Part shown: positions 9,067 to 20,289 of the stretch, piece after piece
Layout: each line of letters opens with the position of its first letter
Position numbering within the stretch: position 1 is the stretch's first letter
Source of the DNA: Pleurostoma richardsiae
Lineage: Eukaryota > Ascomycota > Sordariomycetes > Calosphaeriales > Pleurostomataceae
Length of the DNA: 64,000 nucleotides
Direction of reading: 5' to 3'
Assembly: GCA_030052745.1 (NCBI GenBank)
Contig: JANBVO010000001.1
Span: 372,001 to 436,000, forward strand
Position numbers and translations under genes: made by a program
The notes under the pieces: model-generated
Told to the model about the DNA's origin: nothing
Database searches by the model: none
What the model saw: only the letters and a program-made list of their open reading frames with translations

Positions 9067-11694
9067 TCACACCTTGAGCTCCCTCTCCCGGCACTTGGTG
9101 CACAGCACCACCGTCTCGCCGGCCGCGGCCCCCTCGCGGGGGAAGACCTGGCCGTCGTCGAACCCGCCGTGGCAGGTCGCGCAGCGGAAGCACTCGTCGT
9201 GCCACTCGCCGCCGAGGGCGCGCACGTACTGGCCGATGACGGCGCCCCGGCAGCGGCGGCACTTGGGCGCGCGGCGCTCGGTGCGCTTGGTCTGGCAGGC
9301 GACGCACCAGGCGTAGCCGTCCTTCTCGATGTGCGTCATGCCCCTCTCGAAGGGGTCGCCGCACTCGGCGCAGAAGAAGTGCCCGTAGTGCCAGTGGTGG
9401 CCCAGCGCCACGACGTGCTCGCCCAGGATCGGCGTCGTGCAGTGCTTGCACCGCGGCGCGAACAGCTCGTGCCAGTCCAGGTGGCAGTAGAAGCGGAGCC
9501 GCTCGTCGCCGTCCTCGGCCATGGTCTCGCCCGGCTTCTCCTCGAGGGCCTCGCCCGCCGCGCGCCGGCGGATGCGCTCCAGCCGGGCGGCGCGGTGGTG
9601 GTCGGGCTCCGGGCTGATCTCGAGGGCCTCGAGGGCGGTGCCGCACGTGTAGCACCTGAAGCACTGCGGGTGGAACCGCTCCTGGCACCCGGCTAGGGCC
9701 ACGAACCGGCCTTCGATGGGGTAGTTGCATTCGTGGCACCTCGCAGTAGCCCGATTGCCGGCTGCGGCTGGCGGAGCGGGTGACCAGTGGCCTCGCGGCC
9801 GCACGGCGGGACGACCCTTTTGCGGCGTGGGGAGCGGGCGACTGGCTGGTGCCGCGGAGCCGTCGTCAGGAGTCACAATGATCGGGATATCGGGGCTGGT
9901 GTTTGGCTCGTCGGGAACAACAATGGTAGGGATTGAGGGAGAGCCGTCGGGGACAGCAATGGTGGGGATGGGCGGGCCACCAGTCGGCGCGTCTACCTGG
10001 ATAGACGGCGGTGGTGGAACGTCGCGTGATGGCGAGGACGCCGCCTGCTGATGAGCCTCCGTAACAGCGATAGCAGGGATCGGGGGCGTTTGGTGGTCTT
10101 GTCGGCCCCGCGAGGCACCGAATCGACCACCTTGACTGGCTCGGTCTGGCTTCTCATCAGTGGCCTCCTCCGGAGCCTTCCAATTTTTGTCAAAGCTTAC
10201 GATTGGGCGCCCCGGCCTATCACTGACAGCCGAGGGGGTTGGGAGCTTGGGGCTGCGGTCCTTCAAACGCATGCTGGTTGCTTGACGGATGTCATCGCTC
10301 CGAAGCTCAATGCCATTCTTCTTCGGGACTTCCTCATGCTCCACGGGCTCTGGAGTAGAAGAGTTGGTGGTATATTGGGCATTTCGCGACTGCGTTGGGG
10401 GATTGCGGTGGATCTCGTATTTGTGCAGTTTAGGCGGAAGAACAGGAGAATCAGCTGAGGCAGGAACTTCAGAAGCAAACTGTACGCGATTCAGGGGATT
10501 CTTGGGCTTGTTGCGAAGAGGCTGGGAGGAATCTGATTTCTCTGGGGACGAGGACCTCGCTGGTGATGGTGACCCCTCTGGCTCCTCGTAGATCTGAGCA
10601 CCAGAGAATGGTCGTTCAACCTCGCCGCTGATGTTGCGCTTCATGCTGCTCCTACGCCGGCCGGAATGAGTAACGACAGCGGAGTTGGTCAGGCCATTGT
10701 ATGGCTTGGCGGGTCTGGGGCGTGCCGGCTGCGCAGCCTCATCTGCCTGGTCAAGACTCCTACGAATCTCAGCGCCCCCGACGAGGGTGCCATACGAGCG
10801 GCGGCTGCGTTGAGTGCCGAAGCCGTCACTGGAGGAAGAGCTACCCGAGACAGATCGCGAACCACAATCCCTAGCCAGACCGGTGGGTACAACATCGTCG
10901 CCGTAGTAGCCGGCACTGGCGGTGCGGGCATGGGCATAGCTGTTCTTGCGAAGGTGTGCCTTGTATGAATAAGGTGCGCCAGGCTCTGGAGGCTTCACGC
11001 CGTGTTGGTGTTGCCAGACAAGTTCCGACGCCTCGTCGAGAGCAGCTTGGTAAATGCGCTCTTCCTCATCGGGTGGGTTGTTCTTCAGGTCCAAATCCTC
11101 CATTGCCTGCCGTAGCGAAAAGGCCTCTTCTTTCTCCATCCACCGTTGGCCTCTCTCAATGTATGTCGCTGTCGGTACGACCTCACCAGGCTTGAGCGGG
11201 GCAATTGGTCGCTCCGGGTAGTAATCCCGTCCATGCCCGCTTATTGTAGAGTATCTTGAAGAGACACTAGCTGAAATACTGGGTCGACCGGCCAGCTGAG
11301 GTGCATCGGACTGGGCTCTCTGGTGAAGAGATGATGTCTCGGACATCGGTGCGTCGAGGGATGTGCGTGCTGTGGAGGCAAATGACGGACGGCCTGCAGT
11401 AGCGGACCCGAGAGAAGTCCTATTGCTGGTGGCTGACGTGCGTACAGAGTCTCTCCGGGTTTCTGACGGCGGCTGTGGCCTTGCCCCTCCGGGTCTCTTC
11501 AGACGACTCTCTCGTAGCTCAGCAAGGTAGGCAGCTACGTTGGTAGCCATTAGCATTCTACGCGGTGTTACAGACTCTCAGTCACGGGCAGGAGAGATAT
11601 GCTCACCGAATTGCTCGCTCGACATGTAACTGGGAGAAGGCGGAGTGACCTTCCTAGTGGAAGACCGCTCCTTGGACTTGCCACGCAGTACCAT
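9067..11694 (-). CDS. PXL1: Paxillin-like LIM-domain protein (PXL1 type)
   Basis: Cytoskeletal adaptor of polarised growth and cytokinesis sites in fungi. Two exons, 11694-11607 and 11534-9067, give 851 residues. The join uses the acceptor CAACGTAG and restores the conserved N-terminal stretch SSEQF|AAYLAELRESRLKRPGG; the nearer acceptor at 11558 would bring a stop at once. Residues ~30-620 are disordered, rich in Ser/Pro/Arg, with four degenerate IPxIxV repeats near the end. Three LIM domains follow: LIM1 from ~624 (CHEC...FHPQCFRCYTC, with a charged insertion of about 45 residues before its second half FYCHLDW), LIM2 (CKHC...HFFCAEC), and LIM3 (CRRC...CFRCATC...CTKC). The C-terminus is immediately after LIM3. 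Family knowledge links such proteins to Rho signalling at the bud neck or septum. Domain call certain; orthology to PXL1 likely. Confidence 0.88.
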
Positions 11695-13182
11695 AGCTGC
11701 CGTGGTTTTGTACCGTATGAGATGTGTTTGTTGCCTTGGATTGGTCGTTGGGATGCGAATTGGCAGGCAATAACGCAGACGAGAACCGTGGGAATGAGTT
11801 CGACGTGCTACTTGGTGTTGAGTTTTGAAGCTCAGGCTAGTTCGGCAACCGAGAGTAAATATACCGTTGGGCCGAAGGAGAGCAAGAGGTCTTAAGTATG
11901 AGATGCTGTTTACAGATGCAGAGGAGCGGTGTTGGGGAGAGGTTGTTGGAGTGACGAGGCAGGTGCACGACGCATTGCTCTGCTTCAGCCTGGATCAGGG
12001 CATTAACATGTGCCTCTTAAGGGTGGGTGCGCTGTCGTTAGCTGGGCATTAATCTTAAGCTCCTTTTTTTGTTTATTTCGGGCCCGGTTGCCGGACAACG
12101 AGAGCCTTGTCCACCGTGGCACCTGAGTCACCACGGACGGCGGCCAATCAGGGCTTGATCGCACAAGACCAGGCTCCACTCTTGACGGGGTCAGACGGTC
12201 AAGGCCCAAAGACCATCCAGCCCGATGATGCCACCATATGCCGCCAGCACCATACAAGCACTTGATCCTGGAGACACACGCCTCCACCGCTTCTTTGTTA
12301 TCTTGGCTGTTCAGTGCGGCCCGCTCTGACTTGCCTGCTGCCGGAGTATCAGGGTAGGTGTGTCTCAGGATACAGAGAGTAGTTCCTCCGGCCTATCGAC
12401 AGCCGGTTGTTCCCATCCTCCCACATCCACGACCAGAAGACGGGACACCACTCTTGTGCCTTCAACGCTTCCAAATATTATTTATTATTCTATTCCAAGC
12501 CATTTATTCAACAATTCCCCTCTAAGAGATGCAGTGTCCTAACGCCGACAACGGAGAAGGGGCTAAGCTCGCTCTGCTATTCCCGGCTTAGCTTTTTCGG
12601 CTTTGTAACCCCAACCCAGCGGTCTACACACTTCCCCAACTTCAGCCTTTAAAGCATGGCTTGAGCCGAGGCAATAGTTTTGCAGACAGACAGCATAGGA
12701 AAAGAGAATTACTGGCTTGGAGGGTGTTCTACCAAGTATCTCCGACCAGCGCCGAGGCCCAAGACAATCAAGCTCCGGCTCAGTGGATCGACGGAGAAGC
12801 CCGAGGCAGGACGGCACCCGGCATGCTCTCCGCATTCGCCTCCGGCCGCAGTGCAGATCCAGGGCCGATGCTGCGGGGGCTCTTACACTCCATCAGTGCT
12901 AGCACCGGCGCTAGAAGCTCGCCCTTATGTGCCTAATATAAATGTTTTCCGCTGTCCCGTCCTCCTCGAAAGACTCACACGAGTTTGTGACCTGATGATG
13001 AGCAGTCCAAAGCACTACACATAACTCCCGGTAGACCACACTCTGTAGTCATCTACAAGCCGGAGTACATTCCTTGAAAGCGTCTCCGTCCAGCGGGCCC
13101 GAGAGCTCTAAGTTTCGGCCCACATTCACGCTCCGACGCCTTCTCCGAGGCTTGAATAGACGGCGGCACTCGGCCCTCTCCG
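11695..13182. other. Divergent promoter region
   Basis: Shared upstream region of the LIM gene (-) and the MFS transporter (+). No RNA gene or repeat stands out and the ORFs are unconvincing. Confidence 0.5.
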
Positions 13183-15229
13183 ATGTCGACTCCAAACTCC
13201 ACTCGTCAAGAAGCACTCAACAAGGAGATCCAGATAACTTCGAGGGTGCCATCGGATCGTAACGACGTGGTCCGCGGTAACGAGAAACGAGCATCTAGTG
13301 ATGATAATCCTGAAGTCTCGGACTCGTCCGAAGTCAAAGAGTTCAAGGAGGGTGGCTATGGCTGGTATGGCCCCTTCTTGCAGTTGCTGTAGACTCCAGG
13401 CACACCTAACCAACTCTCAGGGTTGTTGTTGCTTCCGTCCTATTAGTCAATGCCCATACTTGGGGCATGAACAGTGTCAGTCCTCCGCCGTTCGTCTCTA
13501 CGTCTGAACCGGGCGCCAATATTGATATGGTTTGCAGGCCTATGCAGTCTTTCTAGGATACTACCTCCATTCCAATGCCTTTCCTGGTGCTACTGCAATT
13601 GACTTTGCATTTGTGGGCGGGTTATCAATCTCCATGTGTAAGACCGCGCCCCTATCCCTACCACAAGAAACGTTTCCGGGGCGATGACAAGGAACTAATC
13701 GACTCGCAAGCCCTTCTCATTTCACCCATTGCAACGACAAGCATAAGAGTTTACGGGACTCGTATAAGTCTGTTGATTGGCGTTGTCTTTGAGACGTAAG
13801 TCTCCTGCGTACTCTCCCCCTTAATGGTATGTGCCGGCTGACATATGTGCTACTCCAGTATTGCCTTTATCGGAGCCTCATTTACCACCAAAGTATGGCA
13901 TCTGATCCTTAGCCAAGGCATCGCCTTCGGAATAGGAATGGGCTTTCTATTCGTGGGTTCTGTCGGCGTTGTGCCTCAATGGTTCACAAAGAAGCGATCC
14001 TTCGCCAACGCCATCGCAGCCAGCGGTACTGGGTTCGGCGGAGTCTGCTACTCGCTGGGCACGAATGCCATGATCAAGAATATAGGCTTGCCTTGGGCGT
14101 TCCGGATCCTGGCCATCCTTGCCTTTGTCGTCAACGGCATTTGCAGCCTGCTCATCAAGGACAGAAACAAGGCTGTCGGTGCTGTGCATGTCGCCTTCCG
14201 CAAGGAGCTTTTTACGAGGATTGAGTACTACTTTCTCCTGGGATGGGGCTTCTTCTCCGTCCTGAGCTACACCATCGTCATCTTCTCGCTTTCCGATTAC
14301 GCTCAGCAGGTGGGGTTCTCTGCAAGTCAAGGATCGATTGCGGCAGCCTGCTTCAATAGTGAGTAGAAACTCTTGAAAGACCCATAATATGAGCCCCGCA
14401 CATAGCAACCGGATGGGAATTTTCGGTTGATATCTCAATATCAACGAGTGGACGCGGAGTGTCCTTCTATAAGGGCAAGCGTTACTAACGTCATGAAGTT
14501 TCCCAAGCAGTTGGACGTCCCTTCATCGGATTGTTTAGCGACCGGATCGGGAGGCTCAACATGGCGGCTATTGGTACAGGCATAGCCGGGATTGCTGCGC
14601 TCTTCCTCTGGACCTTCGCAGGGAAGTACTACGCTGGTCTGATCATATACAGCCTGTTTGGCTGCACCGCGGGCATTCTGTGGGCAACTGTCGCCCCGGT
14701 CGCCGCTGAAGTCGTTGGACTACAAGTGCTTCCATCAGGTTAGTGAACCGTAAAGATAGCTCCCCGGCACCTTTTCAGACGGAGCTTTGGATGGAAGATG
14801 CTGACAACATGGCACAGCTCTCTCCATCGCCTGGCTCGTGCTCGTCCTTCCCGCCACATTCGCCGAAGTTATTGGCTTGAGTCTTAGGAAGAGCGGTGTC
14901 AACGGGTATCTCGACGTCCAAATGTTCAGTGGCGTTCTGTTCATAGCAGCCTTTGCATGTGGTGAGTCTGGCCAGACTTCTTTCCCATCTCACCGCCTAG
15001 GCTGCTCAAAGATGCAAGCTGACTGACACCGACAGCCTGGGCTATGCGGGTTTGGAAGCTGCATGAGATGGACACGTTAGGACTCACAAAGGAGCAGAGA
15101 GAGGTGGATGTCCGCAATCCGGATGCGGTGATGATTACTCGGGAGCAGAGCGAGGGTGCTGCTAGCAGGAAAGGTAAATACTCGCTTGCTTCTATATGGG
15201 AAGCTACCTTCACGATGCAGTGTGTTTGA
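13183..15229 (+). CDS. MFS transporter, monocarboxylate (MCT)-like
   Basis: Plasma-membrane permease of the major facilitator superfamily, monocarboxylate-porter-like group common in fungi. Eight exons: 13183-13364, 13421-13475, 13538-13637, 13711-13795, 13859-14358, 14499-14738, 14818-14961 and 15036-15229, giving 499 residues. A hydrophilic N-terminal tail of ~60 residues ends in EGGYGWVVV, the family signature entering TM1. Downstream are FLGYYLHSNAFPG, the cytosolic QWFTKKRSFANAIAASGTGFG loop (MCT-type R-x-A-N/G-G), a charged central loop with RKELFTR, and SQAVGRPFIGLFSDRIGRLN, matching the second-half family motif. Twelve membrane segments are expected. It ends IWEATFTMQCV, like its relatives. 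Substrate is unknown; many fungal members are transporters of carboxylates, riboflavin or unknown solutes. The exon joins are each supported by kept phase and conserved family residues. Confidence 0.88.
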
Positions 15230-15380
15230 GCAGATATTGTTGTATATAACTCCGTGTATATACCGGCTATTGTACAAAGAACCATATACATATCCATATA
15301 TATTCTTGTATATTTACAATTCCTCGAACAGACTGTGTAAAGCTGGCGTGATGTGCTCGGATGTTCTTTGACGAGGTTGC

Positions 15381-15398
15381 TATGTATATATATATATA
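15381..15398. repeat. TA dinucleotide microsatellite
   Basis: Short run of TA repeats in the 3' flank of the MFS transporter gene. Confidence 0.8.
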
Positions 15399-15794
15399 CC
15401 TTGGTAAGCCCTATAGAAGGGGATCAACACCTGTCATGGCCGTCGTCCAGCCTCCATTATAAACGCATGTCGGTTGGAGGTCACTATACAGCAGCCGCTT
15501 CCGGTTGCAGTTCGCTTTCCGATACTGCAGCGGGCATATGAACGGCAAGCGAAAAGAGGAAAGGATAGTCCAGCCCATCTTGTCAAGGCCATCGGTTTTG
15601 CGGCCCCTGCTCGAATAGGGACCTCAACCGCCCCGTACGGATTTCTTTTCAGAACTTAGTCCTGGCTGATCGGGTCGAATTTAAGTCCCAGCCCTCGTCA
15701 ACTTGACGTTCCTTTTGGGCTTGCAAAGTCGCCTTGACTATTCTTCTCCTGCTGTCCGTCGTGAAAGCCCAAGTTTTTGAAATCGTCCTTCGCC

Positions 15795-15917
15795 ATGAGG
15801 TTCCTTCAAATAGCTGCGTTAGTAGCTGTCCTGGCATCCTGCTGTACCGGAGGACTTACCGCTCCATACGGCATGCTAGATACGCCTTGGCAAAACCGCG
15901 ACACTCATCTTCGTTGA
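15795..15917 (+). CDS. Possible small secreted peptide (40 residues)
   Basis: ORF in good start context (CGCCATGAGG) encoding a signal-peptide-like N-terminus (MRFLQIAALVAVLASCC), a likely cleavage region around CTGGLTAP, and a short tail APYGMLDTPWQNRDTHLR. The tail could extend through splicing into the in-frame stretch VNTSSDNNGMLPTIMVQRE at 15989 onward, but I cannot find a good donor. No family is recognised. Fungal genomes carry many small secreted proteins of this shape, some acting as effectors or antimicrobials, but nothing here shows a role. Low confidence. Confidence 0.3.
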   Translation: MRFLQIAALVAVLASCCTGGLTAPYGMLDTPWQNRDTHLR

Positions 15918-17038
15918 CACCCTTTACTTTCTTCATGCAGGAGAGGTAGGAGGCCATGACATGCTTGCACTCTCCTGGTGATCACAGGTCAACACAAGCT
16001 CTGACAACAACGGCATGCTACCCACCATCATGGTCCAGAGGGAAGCTTCCTCGTTGGGGACTGTCATGTGCGTAAGCCTAAGAGCGATCTAGATAAGGGG
16101 GGTCTGACGGCAAGCTCACGGGATCGGTTTCTGTGCCAGTTGCCCCCCACCAGGTCCTCCAAAAGAACTCATAGTTGATAGCCACTTGAACGTTTGATGA
16201 GGATTTCCGTTTGGAGGTACGGATCTGACCGTGAGCAGAGACTTCTGTACCCAAGAAGAACTCCTGACTCCTTCGACGCTTTTAGTTATGTGCTCCCCCA
16301 CGCATATTGCTATGGAAGCCAGCCCACCTTAGGCAATGGATTAATCGTACGATGAGGAGTTTCCGGGTGTAAGTGATACTGTGAGTTGCCAAGCAGCAGA
16401 AAAACAGGTATAGCTTGACGGAAGCAGAATCAGTATAAAACTAGAAATACAATGTAGGTTTGGGATCAAAACCCCGACTGCTCATGCGAAAGATGCAGAG
16501 TCTCTCGGCTTCGTTTGCTGAGCAAAGAGAGAGCTTTGACTGGGCAGGCCGGCAATATCCGAGATGTGGCTGGTGAAGTGTGTGGCGCTGAAACAGAACG
16601 CTAAATGACTTCGCCACATGTGGCTGATCGCCTGAGGCAACGAAACAAAGGAATCAGAGCCGACCGAATCGCGCATGAAAGCTGGAAATTGTGACGATGC
16701 GGCGGCGACGCGATTCTTCCCCGGCAAATCCAGGGCGGCCATACTCGGAAGCCTACCAGAATTTATTTTTGGCATCCACACAGCATGAACTCGGTGATAT
16801 TCACACTTGATTCAGCTGCTTGCCGTCATTAACATTATATTTCCATTCTCTTTGCCCCTTTTTCCCGCCCGGGGGCTTCCAAAACCTGTTCTGTCCCCCC
16901 TCCCCTTCCTTAGATCGCCCCTCCAGTTCCGGGGCTCCTACCGGTCCTACCAGCTTCAGGAAAGTCACCGTGAATAGACGCGGCTTAGATCCGCTTTGCT
17001 ACACGCTTTAGAACGATTTCTGGAGAAGAGCTATCAAC

Positions 17039-19614
17039 ATGGCTGCCCTCGGCGATGACTTGTTGTCGACTGTCAACAAGCTGCAAGACCTGGTTTTCAA
17101 CACCATCGGCAGTGATTCTCTCGACCTCCCTCAGATTGTACGTACAATTGTGTCTCGCTTATGTGTATAATAACATGAAATCTAACCGTTCGTCCACTCT
17201 GCAGGTCGTCGTCGGTTCACAGTCGGCTGGAAAGTCCTCTGTCCTCGAGAACATCGTCGGCCGAGACTTCTTGCCCCGCGGTAGTGGCATCGTGACACGG
17301 CGCCCCCTTATCCTCCAACTCATTAATGTCCCGGAAGATGAGGTCGAGACCGACGCTGTCCGTATCCCATACAGGGATCCCGCCGCAGCGAGGCCTGGTG
17401 AATGGGCCGAGTTTAACCACATCCCGAACAGACGGTTCACGGATTTCTCTGATGTGAAGAGAGAAATTGAGAACGAGACAGCACGGGTTGCCGGTAGCAA
17501 CAAGGGCATCAACCGCCAGCCGATCAACCTCAAGATCTACTCCCCTCACGTGCTGAATCTCACACTCGTAGACTTGCCAGGTTTGACGAAGGTAGAAGCT
17601 CTCGACCTCTTCTTTGGAAGGCCGCATTCACTGACGTATTTGCCTTCAGGTCCCGATCGGTGATCAGCCTACTGATATCGAGAAGCAAACACGAAATCTC
17701 ATCTCAGAATACATAGCCAAGCCGAACAGTATTGTTCTTGCTGTCTCGCCCGCTAACGTGGACATCGTGAATTCGGAGGCACTCAAACTCGCCAGACATG
17801 TGGATCCTCTTGGGCGGAGGACTATTGGCGTGCTGACCAAGGTCGACCTGATGGATCATGGGACAAATGCCCTGGACATACTTTCCGGGCGGGTGTACCC
17901 GTTGAAGTTGGGCTGGATCGGTGTTGTGAATCGGTCGCAGCAAGATATCCAGGGAAATAAGCCAATGGAGGAGGCTCTCAAGTCGGAGTCGGAGTTCTTC
18001 AGGCATCACCCGGCATACCGGAATATCGCGATCCGATGCGGCACTCAATACTTGGCGAAGACGCTGAATACTACGCTGATGGCTCATATTCGGGATCGTC
18101 TTCCAGACATCAAGGCTCGGCTCAACACACTCATGGGCCAGACGCAACAGGAGCTTGCAAGCTACGGAGACATGCACTTTAGTGGAAAGGAGCACCGGGG
18201 CTCCCTCATCCTACAGCTCATGACCCGTTTCGCTACTTCCTTCATATCCTCAATCGACGGTACCTCGACAGAGATCTCTACAAAGGAACTGTGCGGTGGC
18301 GCGCGGATATACTACATCTTCAACTCTGTCTTCGGAAGCTCTCTCGAGTCCATCGATCCTACCTCTAACCTCTCTGCGCTTGACATTAGGACGGCGATAC
18401 GGAACTCGACTGGCCCCAGACCGAGCCTGTTCGTCCCGGAGATGGCCTTTGATCTTCTCGTGAAGCCCCAGATTAAGCTACTTGAGATCCCAAGTCAGCG
18501 GTGTGTGGAGCTCGTATACGAAGAGCTGATTAAGATATGCCACACCTGTGGAAACATCGAGCTTTCGCGGTTCCCCCGGCTCCAAGCCAAACTAATTGAG
18601 GTCGTGTCGGATCTCCTTCGGGAACGTCTAGGACCTGCGTCTCAGTACGTGGAGTCACTCATCTCTATCCAACGGGCGTATATCAACACGAACCATCCCA
18701 ACTTCCTCGGTGCAGCTGCAGCGATGAGCCACGTGGTCAACAACAAGCAGGAGAGGGAGCGGAAGCGTCTTATCCAGGAAGAGCGCGAGAGGCGGGAACG
18801 CCGACGGCTGAAGGAACTCGGCGCGAATGGCACGGAGACCCCAGAAGACGAGGAAACCGTGACTGTCGAGAAGAGCGAGCACAGTACCGTGCGGAAGACG
18901 GCCACAAAGGGTGCGCGGAGCTTGTCTCCGGCTATCCGAGAGAACGGCAATGCAGTGGGAGGTATCGCTGCAGCGCTGAATGGCAGGTCGAACTCGCCCT
19001 CTAGGCTCAACACGCAGTCTATCGGTGGTGCCAAGGACACGTTCTTGAACTACTTCTTCGGAAAGGACGGCGCCTCAGCGGCTGGCTTCTCACAAAATGC
19101 CAACATTGGAAGGCATGTTAGCCAGAGCTCTGAGCCGACTTTCAGTCAGAGCATCAGGCCCACGGAGACAGTGCTGCGGTCACCCGTTCAAGCGGCACCG
19201 GTGGCTGACGATCTGGACTTCACCAGGATCCCGCGCGGAGCCGACTTCGTAAGAAACCTGTCACCCCATGACCTATCAGGAAATATGCTAACAACATTAC
19301 AGGGCAACAACGGAGAGCCCGCGTTGACAGACAGGGAAGCCATGGAGACGGAGCTGATCCGGGCGCTCATCTCGTCCTATTTCAATATCGTGCGCGAGTC
19401 GATCGCCGACCAGGTGCCCAAGGCGGTCATGCACCTGCTCGTGAACCACTGCAAGGACGTGGTGCAGAACCGCCTCGTCAGCGAGCTGTACAAAGAGTCC
19501 CTTTTCGAGGAGCTGCTGTACGAGGACGACGGCGTCAAGAAGGAGCGCGAGAAGTGCGAGAAGTTGCTGCAGACGTACCGCGAGGCCGCCAAGATCATCG
19601 GCGAGGTGATATAA
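17039..19614 (+). CDS. DNM1: Dynamin-related GTPase DNM1 (mitochondrial/peroxisomal fission)
   Basis: Large GTPase that assembles on mitochondria and peroxisomes and constricts them. Four exons: 17039-17137, 17205-17591, 17650-19248 and 19303-19614; 798 residues. The GTPase domain shows GSQSAGKSS (P-loop, ~37-45), the switch-I TRRPL, DLPG, TKVD and VNRSQQDI. The middle domain follows ([28 protein letters not shown]). A charged, disordered insert B of about 150 residues (poly-Arg/Glu then [10 protein letters not shown]) precedes the GTPase effector domain ([33 protein letters not shown]). The effector domain agrees with yeast Dnm1 rather than Vps1. There is no PH domain, as expected. The third intron is 54 nt with no in-frame stop, so a retained form would add 18 residues before the effector domain. 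Identity confident. Confidence 0.94.
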
Positions 19615-20289
19615 GACTCGGGTGGGCCAAGGTCCTCGAGGAAGACGATCTGACAAAGACGCGGCGACGGTTAGACAAACGGCTTGTCTTGTAAGACTTT
19701 AGGTATAAGTGTGTGTAAGTCCCGTGTAACAACAACATGGCACACTAGACTACGCTTTCACGAGTTTTCCTCTTCTGGTTTCTTCCCGGCGAGAAGATGC
19801 TGTGGCTGCAACATGGGACATTGGGGAGGGTGCGGCGTGGAAGGCGAAAAAGTTCGTCTCGCAGTTCACTTCGGCTTTGCAACGAAGTCCTCGGTTCGTT
19901 TTTGCAGTTTGTTGTACATACACATCGGGGGGCCCCTAGACTACTCATCACCATGTCAGATATGTGTAACTCCTATCAGCCATCACCTATTCGCTACCTC
20001 TCCTTCTGAAGGCTTGACTCTTCTGGATCTGCAACTGTTGGGCTACTGTTATAAGACACCTATTGTACAGCACACGGCTTTTCCCTTTCTTAAAATCCGT
20101 GCAGATGGCGCAACAGCCACGCCAAATCTTCTGGCCTCCCTGATGAACACACGTATGTGTATAGACAAACCATCGCAGAAGGACATGGGCTCGGACTGGA
20201 AGATGATCTCGGGAGGGCTAGCCGAGACTGAGAGAAGCTACACGCAAATAGTTGCACGCCTGTCGCTCCGTCCCATGCTCGTCCCGTGG
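19615..20289. other. Convergent 3' region
   Basis: Between the DNM1 stop and the F-box gene stop on the opposite strand. Expected to hold two 3' UTRs; nothing else seen. Confidence 0.6.

Larger units (their letters stand above)
15230..17038. other. Intergenic region with one possible small ORF
   Basis: AT-rich terminal part of the transporter 3' region, including a TA dinucleotide run near 15381-15398, then the DNM1 promoter with a pyrimidine-rich leader at 16840-16920. A 40-codon secreted-peptide-like ORF (15795-15917) is listed separately. Confidence 0.5.

Noticed and set aside
15795-16080. Alpha-type pheromone precursor
   Set aside because: No repeated mature peptide with the W-C..C-W pattern and no Kex2/STE13 processing repeats.
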